Shown here in pieces: positions 41,791 through 50,784 of a stretch of DNA of 64,000 nucleotides (positions are counted from its first letter, which is position 1; every line of letters begins with the position of its first letter). The translations under genes and the position numbers were made by a program. Origin of the DNA: Leadbetterella lacustris (lineage in GTDB: Bacteria > Bacteroidota > Bacteroidia > Cytophagales > Spirosomataceae); the NCBI GenBank assembly GCA_965234335.1, contig OZ248424.1:372001-436000 (forward strand), in the 5' to 3' direction. The notes below the pieces were generated by a model, which worked only from the letters and a program-made list of their open reading frames with translations, searched no databases and had not been told where the DNA came from.

Positions 41791-44529
41791 TTACTTCAAC
41801 AACACTACAGAAGGATCAAAAGCATATCGACCGAATTCTTTGCCATAAACCGCCAAGCCGCCGCCATTGTCCACACTCAGTTTTATGCTTAGTTTTCCTG
41901 TTATTTCTAGTGCTTTTATTTGAGCTTTGGTCAAAGGTATTTTTACCATATAGCCATAACTTCCAGCTTCCGACAACTTCCTGTTTTGAAGCTGATTATG
42001 CCAGCTCAATATGCCGCGGTGGTCGGCAGGGTCGTCTTCTAAAGTTACAGTTTTTACCAAAGTACCATTCACGAAAACTTTCAAATTCGAGGCAAACTTC
42101 TTCTCATCGGTCATCGGATACGAATTCTGGTTCTGACTTGGCTCGGCTTTGGCTCCCAACATGTAATCGTTATTTTTGATTTCTGAACCTTCGCGGTCTT
42201 TGAAAAACAACTCCTTCGCACCCAATTCCATCAACAAATAACCCGATTTCGCCCCAGAAGATTTTCCTTCGAACGTATAAGTAAAACTACCGTTGCCCGC
42301 ACCATTTACTTTTTTACCGCCCATAATCTCCCATTTTTTCAAAGACCATTTGGCATCTGAATAGGCATTTGCTGTCTTTTCAATGATGGAAACGCCAGTT
42401 GGAAGTTTTCCGTCGGTAACTACAAACGAAACAAAGTTTTTGTGATAAACCGTACCTCCTTTGCTGTCTTTGAGTGTAAACGTAAGCGTGTAAACCCCGT
42501 TGGTTTCTGGCATTTTGATTTTTAGAGGATCAAAAGCTTTCTGCATCCAAGGTTCAAAGGGTAGGTTCAGTTTGCCTTCGCTTACTTTTACCGTATTTCC
42601 AATTTGGTTTACACCTTCAAGTGAATATTCTACCAAAAATACATTATCCACCATTTTTATGTCTTCCATTACCGACACAAATATTGGCACAGACACCTCT
42701 TGATTAGCTTTTACCGTATGCGTAATATCTTGACCATTAGACAAATATACCAATGAATGAAAATCTTTGTCCGTCATACCTTTTGCCAAATCCCCTAATC
42801 CCGTGAATTTCATGCTCCTGTCAAAACGCCAGTAGCCGTTCCATTCGTTGATCACATCGTGGTGCTCGGTGTATAGCCAGCCAGCCATTTTTGAGTGAAC
42901 CCTGAAAGTGTTCATCATGCGGTGGTAGTCGTAGCTCCAGTCCACATCGCCGGTGCTGCCATCGTAGCCCCAAACGTTGCCGCACTCCGAGTTTATCATC
43001 GGTTGGTTGCCTTGCGTAAAGCCTTTTTCAAAATGAAAACTGCTACCCGGGTAAGTGCCTTTGTCTATTTTTTGCATGTGAGCTTCCCACTCATAGCCAG
43101 GCAAATATTCGTGCCAGGAGTTAATATCGGTCTCGGTATGTCCCGCTCCACAACAGATAGAATTGTCTTCGGCCAAGCGGGTTTGATCCAACGATTTGGC
43201 CAAATAATACATTGAGGCCGCCCAGTTTTGGGTTTTTGGCAAATATTGACTCTCCATTTTTCCAGTGATTTCGTTTTTCACCTTGGTTCTTAGTCCCCAA
43301 GTTTCGTTGAAAACAATCCAAGAGAAAATAGCAGGGTGGTTGTAGTCACGCTTAATCATTTGTCGAAGCGTAAACTCCGACTCTTTTTGTGCTTGTGCGT
43401 CTGGCTCACCCCAAAAGTTAGGCAAGTCGGCCATCACCAAAAGACCCAGTTTATCAGCCCAATAGAGTTTGCGAGGCACATCTACTTTTATGTGTGTACG
43501 TAGGCCGTTGAGCCCAATATTCTTGCAAAGTTGAATCTCGTTTTTCATAAATTCGTCCGTCGGGAAAGTGTAGAAACCTTCGGGATGGTACGATTGGTCG
43601 AGCGTAAGTTGTAGATAGATAGGCTTGTTATTCAAGGCCACATAAGGAATATCGGTACCAGGCAGGTTGGTTACAGAGATTTTTCTCATGGCAAAATACG
43701 TTTTCACCAAATCATCTCCCCAAGTAACCTCTGTTTCGTACAAATGAGGATTTTCTAAAGTCCAAAGCTTGGCATTGGGAACATCAAATGTAAATTCAAA
43801 CAATTTTTGTCCCTTTGCAACGGTAAAGCTTAGTGTTTCAGAACGATCTTTCACTTTGATTTTCAATACGTTATCTTTGGTATTACCACCCACTATTTCG
43901 CCTGAAACTTTTACTTTATTTTGGTCAATATCGGGGGTAAAATGAACGTAATCTAGAAAACTATTTCCACGTGCTTCAAGATATATCGTCTGCCAAATGC
44001 CTCTGGCGTTTCCGTAGCCTTGTTTGCCATAAAGCGTAAACTCACGCCGTTTGTCGTCTACTTGTATAACCAGTTTCTGGACTGAGCCATATTTTACAAA
44101 AGGCGTAATATCGAAAGAAAACGGCGTGTAACCACCTTGATGTTTTCCCAAAAGATTGCCATCAAACCACACGGTTGTTTCCCAATCAGAAGCTCCAACG
44201 GTGACGAATGTTTTTTTGTTTTTGAAAGATTCGGGCACAGTTATACTTTTCTGATACCAAGCAATGTCAGCCTCATCTTTTACTCCTGATAGCGGTGCTC
44301 CCCACGGAAATGGCACATTGATGGTTTTAGAAAACTTTGCCGATCCTTTTTGCCAATTTTGGGCTTCTCCTTTGCCTAGGCTATCAAATTCGAACTCCCA
44401 TTTGCCATTGAGATTGACCCAATCTGCACGTTCAAGGTCAGGCCTTGGATGCTCGGGCAAGGGGATGGTTTGGGCTTTTATACCAATAGAATAGAGTAAG
44501 AATAAGGAAACTAAAAAAGATTTTTTCAT
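41791..44529 (-). CDS. glycoside hydrolase family 2 (beta-galactosidase/glucuronidase-like), secreted
   Basis: 912 residues with signal peptide MKKSFLVSLFLLYSIGIKA. N-terminal jelly-roll sugar-binding domain (RPDLERADWVNLNGKWEFEF; VGASDWETTVWFDG), an immunoglobulin-like domain, then the TIM barrel with GLRTHIKVDVPRKLYWADKL, the acid/base Glu in SWIVFNETWGL and the likely nucleophile in MINSECGNVWGYDG. The C-terminal 250 residues form additional beta domains (AYGKEFGRYAF at the end). The substrate is not determinable, but DUF6807 and GH67 genes nearby fit plant-polysaccharide use. Confidence 0.88.
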   Translation of the reverse strand: MKKSFLVSLFLLYSIGIKAQTIPLPEHPRPDLERADWVNLNGKWEFEFDSLGKGEAQNWQKGSAKFSKTINVPFPWGAPLSGVKDEADIAWYQKSITVPESFKNKKTFVTVGASDWETTVWFDGNLLGKHQGGYTPFSFDITPFVKYGSVQKLVIQVDDKRREFTLYGKQGYGNARGIWQTIYLEARGNSFLDYVHFTPDIDQNKVKVSGEIVGGNTKDNVLKIKVKDRSETLSFTVAKGQKLFEFTFDVPNAKLWTLENPHLYETEVTWGDDLVKTYFAMRKISVTNLPGTDIPYVALNNKPIYLQLTLDQSYHPEGFYTFPTDEFMKNEIQLCKNIGLNGLRTHIKVDVPRKLYWADKLGLLVMADLPNFWGEPDAQAQKESEFTLRQMIKRDYNHPAIFSWIVFNETWGLRTKVKNEITGKMESQYLPKTQNWAASMYYLAKSLDQTRLAEDNSICCGAGHTETDINSWHEYLPGYEWEAHMQKIDKGTYPGSSFHFEKGFTQGNQPMINSECGNVWGYDGSTGDVDWSYDYHRMMNTFRVHSKMAGWLYTEHHDVINEWNGYWRFDRSMKFTGLGDLAKGMTDKDFHSLVYLSNGQDITHTVKANQEVSVPIFVSVMEDIKMVDNVFLVEYSLEGVNQIGNTVKVSEGKLNLPFEPWMQKAFDPLKIKMPETNGVYTLTFTLKDSKGGTVYHKNFVSFVVTDGKLPTGVSIIEKTANAYSDAKWSLKKWEIMGGKKVNGAGNGSFTYTFEGKSSGAKSGYLLMELGAKELFFKDREGSEIKNNDYMLGAKAEPSQNQNSYPMTDEKKFASNLKVFVNGTLVKTVTLEDDPADHRGILSWHNQLQNRKLSEAGSYGYMVKIPLTKAQIKALEITGKLSIKLSVDNGGGLAVYGKEFGRYAFDPSVVLLK

Positions 44530-44692
44530 ATTTTATGGTTGAATATGGTTTAAATTTAGACTTAAAAACTGAAAACTGAAAGTCTATCCAAGTCGAAAGT
44601 CCCAATCCAGCGATTATTTCAGGCATTTTGTCGATTTGGACTAATAATTACGAGTATTTCCTTTAAATTGTTTTATTAAATCAAAATAAAAA

Positions 44693-45553
44693 ATGGATCA
44701 GCGAATTATCAACCTTTTTGACGAATACACCCACAAACCACTCAAAAGAGAGGATTTCTTAGCAAAACTTACAAAACTTGCAGGAGGAACAGCCGCAGCA
44801 ATGGCCATTCTGCCCATGTTGGAGGGTAAATATGCCTTGGCCAATCAAGTTTCAGAACAAGACGAAGACCTAGCGATGGAAGACATCAGTTATACCTCGA
44901 AAAACTGCACCATGAAAGGTTATTTGGTGATGCCAAAAAACGCAAAGGGAAAGCTTGGAGCGGTTTTGGTGGTCCATGAAAACAGAGGATTAACCCCTCA
45001 TATCAAGGATGTTACGAGACGCGTGGCCAAAGCGGGTTTCATTGCCTTAGGTATTGATGCACTTTCGCCATTTGGAGGTACTCCTGCCAACGAAGACGAA
45101 GGCAGAGCCATGTTTCCGAAACTTGATCCAGCTCAAAATATAGAAAATATAAAAAGTGGCTTAGATTACTTGAGGGCATTGAAAAATAGCAACAAAAAAA
45201 CAGGTTGTTTAGGTTTTTGTTGGGGCGGAGGCATCGCCAACGCCATGGCTGTGAGCGATCCATTGCTCCATGCGGCGGTACCATATTATGGCCGACAGGC
45301 CGCTACAGTAGATGTACCTAAAATCAAAGCGAAACTTATGCTCCAATATGCAGGGATGGATGAGCGAGTAAATGAAGGAATTCCGGCTTATGAAGCTGCT
45401 TTGAAAGAAAACAAAATTGATTATAAACTCTACATCTACGAAGGAGCTCAACACGCTTTCAACAACGACTCTTCTCCCGCTCGCTATAACGCCGAAGTTG
45501 CCAAATTAGCTTGGGAAAGAACCATTGCATTTTTTAAGGAGGAGTTGAAGTAA
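44693..45553 (+). CDS. dienelactone hydrolase family protein
   Basis: 286 residues. The alpha/beta-hydrolase domain begins near residue 60; GFCWGGGIAN near 170 carries the Cys nucleophile typical of dienelactone hydrolases, DERVNEGIP the Asp, and GAQHAFNND the His. The N-terminal segment FLAKLTKLAGGTAAAMAILP is hydrophobic but lacks twin Arg; it may be a membrane anchor or export signal. In Bacteroidota these are general carboxylic-ester hydrolases. Single gene. Confidence 0.85.
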   Translation: MDQRIINLFDEYTHKPLKREDFLAKLTKLAGGTAAAMAILPMLEGKYALANQVSEQDEDLAMEDISYTSKNCTMKGYLVMPKNAKGKLGAVLVVHENRGLTPHIKDVTRRVAKAGFIALGIDALSPFGGTPANEDEGRAMFPKLDPAQNIENIKSGLDYLRALKNSNKKTGCLGFCWGGGIANAMAVSDPLLHAAVPYYGRQAATVDVPKIKAKLMLQYAGMDERVNEGIPAYEAALKENKIDYKLYIYEGAQHAFNNDSSPARYNAEVAKLAWERTIAFFKEELK

Positions 45554-45659
45554 GTAGTTTTGAATTATAAGAATTCAGGTGTAGAGGAGTCTATAATAGT
45601 CTTCAATTACGTTTTGATGTTCAACGATTTTGGTCATAAATAATACAAAAAGCCAATTT

Positions 45660-45833
45660 AATGTCGCCCCTCTGGGCTTTTATTAGAATGTTTCTTTTTT
45701 TCTACCAAAATGTCAGCCCTCTGGGCTTTGTATGTCATCTAAAAATAAAGCTCCATAGGGTCGGCATTTGGGTAATAGTAGGCAGAATTAAGATTTTATA
45801 CTTATACACAACCCCTCATCGGGGCGGCATTTT
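45660..45833. repeat. four REP-like GCCCC/GGGGC units, two in each orientation
   Basis: AATGTCGCCCCTCTGGGCTT (45660 on) and AATGTCAGCCCTCTGGGCTT (45709 on) are direct copies. AAGCTCCATAGGGTCGGCATT (about 45748) and CCCCTCATCGGGGCGGCATT (about 45812) are the same unit inverted. Each can form a small hairpin. They fill the gap between the dienelactone hydrolase and the DUF6807 gene. Confidence 0.75.
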
Positions 45834-45955
45834 TAGTAAGCCCTTTTTGCAATAGATTTGCAACTAAATTACACCCGCATATTTTTTCATTTCACCAAAA
45901 CTCTTGATTTTACCCAAAATTTTCTAAATTTAGGTCAATTTCAACCATTTCCTTT

Positions 45956-48900
45956 ATGAAGAACTTCATTCTAGCCATGCATTTGGCTTTTCTTAGCTTT
46001 TTGTTATTCTTTATTCCAAATACAAAAAAAGAAACGTTTTTGGCACCGAAAATAAGTCAACTTAAGGTTGTCCAAGACGACAAAGCCCAAACCATATCTG
46101 TTTTTCGGCTAGCAGGAACTACGCCGATTCTTACGCAGGTAGCCAAAAAAGACTTCAGACCTTACCTTCACCCCATAATGGCTCCTGACGGAAAAGGCGT
46201 CATAACCGAATATAGCCCAGGCCACCACAAACACCAAACGGGTATTTATTGGGGCTATACCCGTGTGAATGGTCGTGATTATTTTCATCATCCCGAGGGA
46301 GATTATTGGCGAAAAGTTTCTGCAAAAATCATCAAAGCAAAAGGTGCGGAAGTGAAATGGCAAACAGTTTATGACCTATTAGATGAAAAAGGAAATGCCG
46401 TGCTGAGAGAAACCCAAACCTGGACTATGCAAGAAAAAGACGGCAAATATGTGCTAAATGTGGACTGGGAGGGCGATGCCCAAACTGACGTCACGATAAG
46501 TAAATATGACTACGGCGGCTTGTTTATAAGAATGTTGTGGCGAGAAGGCATAGACGGCGAGGTGATAAATGCAGCGAGACAAAAGAACGAAAAAGCCGAA
46601 GGCCAACGTGCCATGTGGGTAGATGCCGGTATGACCATTGCAGGCCGAAAAGATAGGGTGCATGTGGCTGTTTTTGATCACCCCGAAAACAAAGGATTTC
46701 CGCAATATTGGCGTGTGGATGGACAGCTGGGCATTGGACCCGCACGTGCCAGAACCGCCGACTGGCTCATAAAAAAAGGAGAAGTGGAAGTAATTAAGCA
46801 TCAGCTGATAGTGTATACAGGTCAGCTAAATGATGTCGAAATCAACAACATGTGGGGTGAATATAGCGGTCAAGGCATGACTTGGGCTCTTTGGGGAATA
46901 GCCCAAAAAGAAGGAAGAGATGCAAAATTTTTGTCGCCAGAAGAGGCCGTGACCAACATGACACTAAAAGATGGTTTCCAGGTAAACACGTGGGCATCAG
47001 AGCCGATGATAACCCAACCAATGGCTTTTTGTTGGGACGACAAAGGCCGCCTTTGGATAGCCGAAAACCGAGACTACGAGTCTAGAGGAAAAGGGTTTTC
47101 GAATGCAGGCAACAGCAGAATTCTGATACTGGAAGACACCAACCACGACGGCGTGGCAGACTCTAAAAAAGTGTTTTTAGAGGGCATAGCTTTTCCGGCC
47201 GCTATGGCGGTGGGTTTTGATGGATTATATTTAGGAGCACCACCAAACTTGCTCTTTGTACCAGACAAAAACCACGACGACCAAGCAGACATGGACGACA
47301 TAGAAGTGAGACTTACAGGTTGGGGAATCCGAGATCGCCACGAAACGCTCAACAGTCTACATTGGGGGCCTGATGGCTGGCTTTATGGCTGCCAAGGATT
47401 TGCTACACCATCAAAGGTCAGAAAACCAACAGGAAAAGGCCGACTTTACCGACACAAAGACCCTTTTCCGGAAGATATTTTACAGGGCGTGGGCGTGGAC
47501 ATCAACGGTGGCGTGTGGAGATATCACCCAACGAAAGACAAGTTTGAAGTCGTTTCACACGGTTTCAGTAATCCTTGGGGAATTGATTATGACGCAAAGG
47601 GTCAGTTGTTTATAAGTGCTTGTGTAATACCGCACATGTGGCACATTATACCGGGTGGCATCTATCACCGCCAAGGCGGACAGCATTTTAATCCTTACAC
47701 TTACAGCGATATTAGAACCATCGCCGACCACAGCCATCGTTCGGCCCATGGTGGTGCGAGGGTATATCAATCGGATGCTTTTCCTGATGAACATCAAGGC
47801 CGAATATTTATGGCCAATATACATGAGCACGCGGTTTTATCCGATGTTTTAGAGAAAAAAGGTTCCGGCTTTTTGGCCAAACATGGCGACGAACTACTGA
47901 CGGCCAACAATGCCCAATGGGTAGGTTTTAGTATGGAGGTGGGGCCCGACGGCGGACTCTATGTGCTAGATTGGCACGATGCCGACATTTGTGGTCAAGA
48001 GGTGGTAAATGGTGAAACAGGGAGGGTTTTCAGAATAATGCCCAAAGAAAACAAGGCCATCAATTGGCAGGGTAGATATGAGGATTTGAACAAACTTACG
48101 GATAAGCAATTGGTGGCACTACAAACCAACACCAGTGATTGGCATTCAAGAAGAGCTCGGTTGATTTTGCAAAATAGAGCATTAAAAAGTAAAATAGATG
48201 CCTCTGCTTTGGCCGATTTGAAAACTATTTTTGAATCAAATGGCAATGCAGACTATCGACTGAGGGCATTTTGGGCGTTATTTATTACCAATAATATTAA
48301 CGAAGACGAACGCTACAAATCGCTTTCAGACAAAGATGAATACATAAGGGCTTGGGCAATTCAGATGCTTTGCGAAGACAAAAACGCTGAGAAAAATGCC
48401 AAAGAAAAATTTGTGAAAATGGCGAAAGAAGACCCTTCGGCCGTGGTTAGATTGTATTTGGCCTCAGCACTACAAAGAGTGGACAATACCACAGCATGGC
48501 AAATATCCGAAGGATTGGCAATGCATGGCGAAGATGCTGAAGACCATAATTTACCTAAAATGATATGGTTTGGCCTAGAGGGTTTAGTAAAAGAAAATCC
48601 GGCTCAGGCCATGGCCTTGGCACATAAGGCGAAGATTCCATTAATCACAAACTACATTTCAAGGAGATTGGTGGATGCCAATAACCCAGAAGCTATCGTG
48701 AGTTCTTTGGCAAAAAATACAACGAACCAAATAGAAATTTTAAAAGGAATGCGAGATGGATTGGAAGGTAGATTTGACCTGAAAGCTCCCAAAAACTGGG
48801 CAGCCCTCTCTTCCAAATTGAAAACCTCAAAGGGAGAATCTGCCACCTTGGCCAACCAGATTTCGCAACTATTTGGTGATATCCAAGCATCTGAACAACA

Positions 48901-49768
48901 GATGGCCACATTGAAAAACAAAAACGCACCGATGCTCCAAAGACAACAGGCTATCCAGTCTCTTTCGTTAAGAAAAAGAGAAGAATTGATGGCTGAAATT
49001 CCAAGTCTTTTAAATGACCCAAAACTAAGATTAGAGACAATCAGAGCTATTTCGGAATATGACAAAGCGGAGTTTGGAAAACTTTTGATAGCCAATTATA
49101 ACGAATTCTCTGCTTCCGAAAAACAACAAGCCATTCAAACGCTTTCGTCGAGGTCGAAATATGGCTGGGAACTTACACAGGCCATAAAATCACAGAAAAT
49201 ACCCAAACGTGATGTGCCTCCTTATGCCGCCCGACAACTATTGAGAGTGGTGGGAAGTGGTTTTATAGAAGTTTGGGGGCCGATAGAGCAAGAGCCTTCT
49301 TTAGAAAAATCGTATGCCAAATATCAAAGAATGATAAATGATAAAGCTTTGGCCGCGGCAAATCCAATAAAAGGAGAAAAGGTATTTCAGACAGTGTGCG
49401 GTAGCTGCCATAAAATGTATGGAAAAGGCGGAAATATCGGGCCAGAGTTAACGGGGTCAAACAGAGCCAATACAGACTACATTCTATTTAATGTACTGAA
49501 TCCGAGCGGAGAAATTCAGGACGATTACAAATTGGTGGTGGTGATCACACGCGATGGCCGGACATATTCTGGAAATGTGATTTCGGAAAATGATCGACAA
49601 TTGACCATGCGAATTGTTGGACAAGACAAAGTATTTATCAACAAATCAGACATTCAATCGAGAGAGGTTATGCCAACTTCACTCATGCCTGTTGGGCTGT
49701 TTGATAATATGGAAGAGCCCGAGATTTTGGACCTAATGAAGTATCTGAAAACAATGAAAAATAAGTAG
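45956..49768 (+). CDS. DUF6807 / PVC-type propeller / HEAT / c-type cytochrome fusion
   Basis: 1270 residues, exported (hydrophobic N-terminus FILAMHLAFLSFLLFFIP). Domain order: a PmoA-like DUF6807 domain (residues about 40-310; SPGHHKHQTGIYWGYTRVNG, NPWG-like beta sandwich); a PVC-type sugar-dehydrogenase-like propeller (330-690; PMAFCWDDKGRLWIAENRDY, GGVWRYHPTKDKFEVVSHGF, NIHEHAVLSDVL); helical HEAT-like repeats (720-1110); and a C-terminal heme domain with CGSCH near 1149 and Met ligand candidates in MPTSLMPVG. It probably oxidises a sugar derivative in the periplasm and delivers electrons through its own cytochrome. DUF6807 and the cytochrome-propeller are usually separate proteins. Confidence 0.88.
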   Translation: MKNFILAMHLAFLSFLLFFIPNTKKETFLAPKISQLKVVQDDKAQTISVFRLAGTTPILTQVAKKDFRPYLHPIMAPDGKGVITEYSPGHHKHQTGIYWGYTRVNGRDYFHHPEGDYWRKVSAKIIKAKGAEVKWQTVYDLLDEKGNAVLRETQTWTMQEKDGKYVLNVDWEGDAQTDVTISKYDYGGLFIRMLWREGIDGEVINAARQKNEKAEGQRAMWVDAGMTIAGRKDRVHVAVFDHPENKGFPQYWRVDGQLGIGPARARTADWLIKKGEVEVIKHQLIVYTGQLNDVEINNMWGEYSGQGMTWALWGIAQKEGRDAKFLSPEEAVTNMTLKDGFQVNTWASEPMITQPMAFCWDDKGRLWIAENRDYESRGKGFSNAGNSRILILEDTNHDGVADSKKVFLEGIAFPAAMAVGFDGLYLGAPPNLLFVPDKNHDDQADMDDIEVRLTGWGIRDRHETLNSLHWGPDGWLYGCQGFATPSKVRKPTGKGRLYRHKDPFPEDILQGVGVDINGGVWRYHPTKDKFEVVSHGFSNPWGIDYDAKGQLFISACVIPHMWHIIPGGIYHRQGGQHFNPYTYSDIRTIADHSHRSAHGGARVYQSDAFPDEHQGRIFMANIHEHAVLSDVLEKKGSGFLAKHGDELLTANNAQWVGFSMEVGPDGGLYVLDWHDADICGQEVVNGETGRVFRIMPKENKAINWQGRYEDLNKLTDKQLVALQTNTSDWHSRRARLILQNRALKSKIDASALADLKTIFESNGNADYRLRAFWALFITNNINEDERYKSLSDKDEYIRAWAIQMLCEDKNAEKNAKEKFVKMAKEDPSAVVRLYLASALQRVDNTTAWQISEGLAMHGEDAEDHNLPKMIWFGLEGLVKENPAQAMALAHKAKIPLITNYISRRLVDANNPEAIVSSLAKNTTNQIEILKGMRDGLEGRFDLKAPKNWAALSSKLKTSKGESATLANQISQLFGDIQASEQQMATLKNKNAPMLQRQQAIQSLSLRKREELMAEIPSLLNDPKLRLETIRAISEYDKAEFGKLLIANYNEFSASEKQQAIQTLSSRSKYGWELTQAIKSQKIPKRDVPPYAARQLLRVVGSGFIEVWGPIEQEPSLEKSYAKYQRMINDKALAAANPIKGEKVFQTVCGSCHKMYGKGGNIGPELTGSNRANTDYILFNVLNPSGEIQDDYKLVVVITRDGRTYSGNVISENDRQLTMRIVGQDKVFINKSDIQSREVMPTSLMPVGLFDNMEEPEILDLMKYLKTMKNK

Positions 49769-49779
49769 GGTTTTAAAAG

Positions 49780-49817
49780 CAACGACTGCATGAATTATTG
49801 GATTCATGCAGTCGTTG
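49780..49817. terminator. bidirectional terminator between convergent genes
   Basis: Perfect 16-bp stem CAACGACTGCATGAAT (49780-49795) and ATTCATGCAGTCGTTG (49802-49817), loop TATTGG. It lies between the stops of the cytochrome fusion (49768) and the NTF2-like gene (49836); the minus-strand side is followed by TTTT. Confidence 0.8.
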
Positions 49818-49835
49818 TAAAATCACTTTTCCCTT

Positions 49836-50285
49836 TTATTTTTTAACAGAACTGTGCATTTGTTGCAAAACCCACCTGCCTTTTACTTTTTCAAGAATTA
49901 TGCTTTCTAGCCATTCTCTTTTCTTTATAGAATTATCTTGTAATGACCTGATAGTGGCCGTATTGTGATAGTTTACAAAAGCTATGTTTTTGTAAAATTT
50001 AACTTTAATAAAATCAAATTGGTTGGTTCGTTCGAAGGTCAAAGGCCTGGCGTTCATTTTGTCCACGTAGGACTGGATTTCCTTGCGTTCCCAAACTTCA
50101 CCCACTTCCAAAAGTTGAAAATCAGAACTACAATTTCTATCAAAGTACTTCATATCGGGATGAGTAAAAGTCTCAAAAAAGTCTGTTAGAACGGCTTTGA
50201 TAGCTGCGGTTTCTTTCTCAATATTCTGAGCTTTAGAAATAGTTGTCTGTATCAGAAAAGGAATTAGAAAAAGTAAGATTTTCAT
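49836..50285 (-). CDS. NTF2-like / DUF4440 exported protein
   Basis: 149 residues with a signal peptide (MKILLFLIPFLIQTTISKA). The remaining 125 residues have the cone-shaped NTF2/SnoaL pattern: an N-terminal helix (ETAAIKAVLTDFFETF), then strands FIKVKFYKNIAFVNYHNTAT and EWLESIILEKVKGRWVLQQM with a terminal His. Members bind small ligands or act as minor enzymes; no catalytic set is evident. Confidence 0.75.
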   Translation of the reverse strand: MKILLFLIPFLIQTTISKAQNIEKETAAIKAVLTDFFETFTHPDMKYFDRNCSSDFQLLEVGEVWERKEIQSYVDKMNARPLTFERTNQFDFIKVKFYKNIAFVNYHNTATIRSLQDNSIKKREWLESIILEKVKGRWVLQQMHSSVKK

Positions 50286-50407
50286 AGTATTTTAGAATTT
50301 TAAAAAAATTGAAATTAAATTTTTTTATAGATAGAATAAGCGTCAAAGCAGAGTTCCTACTGAAATACGATGATAAATTAAATAAGTGTTTTTCAGTCTA
50401 AAAACAA

Positions 50408-50770
50408 TTATACCCCCGCCTCATCCAAGGTCTCTCCAACTTTCGCTTTTATAATAACCTCTACCTTAGCTTTTTGTGTTTTAAAAATCAACCACAATAT
50501 CAAATAAACGACTATCAGTATAACATAGCCAGCCCAAAATTTATTTGTCAAATGATTGATAGTTTCGGCCAACAATATATTTAGAAGCACAAATGCCAAA
50601 ACCAAAAAAGCGGCCATCACGATTTTAACGACAATGCCCGAAATCAATCCTTCGATTTTCTCTTGAACCTCCAACTTCTTGAGCTCAAACTTCGCCTCTA
50701 TTAACTTTATTAGATTTTCTTTCAGCTCATCTATTTTGAAATAATCGGATATTGACGACTTTATGCTCAT
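50408..50770 (-). CDS. phage holin family (Holin-X-like) membrane protein
   Basis: 120 residues: an amphipathic N-terminal helix (ELKENLIKLIEAKFELKKLE), two membrane segments (IVMAAFLVLAFVLLNILLAE and AGYVILIVVYLILWLIF) and a lysine-rich tail. This is the PF07332-type domain, common in Bacteroidota chromosomes without phage genes; the holin name is historical. It starts 15 nt after the priA stop on the same strand, so it may be co-transcribed. Confidence 0.8.
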   Translation of the reverse strand: MSIKSSISDYFKIDELKENLIKLIEAKFELKKLEVQEKIEGLISGIVVKIVMAAFLVLAFVLLNILLAETINHLTNKFWAGYVILIVVYLILWLIFKTQKAKVEVIIKAKVGETLDEAGV

Positions 50771-50784
50771 AATTTTCTATCGAT

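Noticed and set aside
50408..50770. Prophage remnant based on the holin name
   Set aside because: The gene is a common chromosomal Holin-X-like membrane protein; neighbours are housekeeping genes and no phage structural or lysis genes occur.
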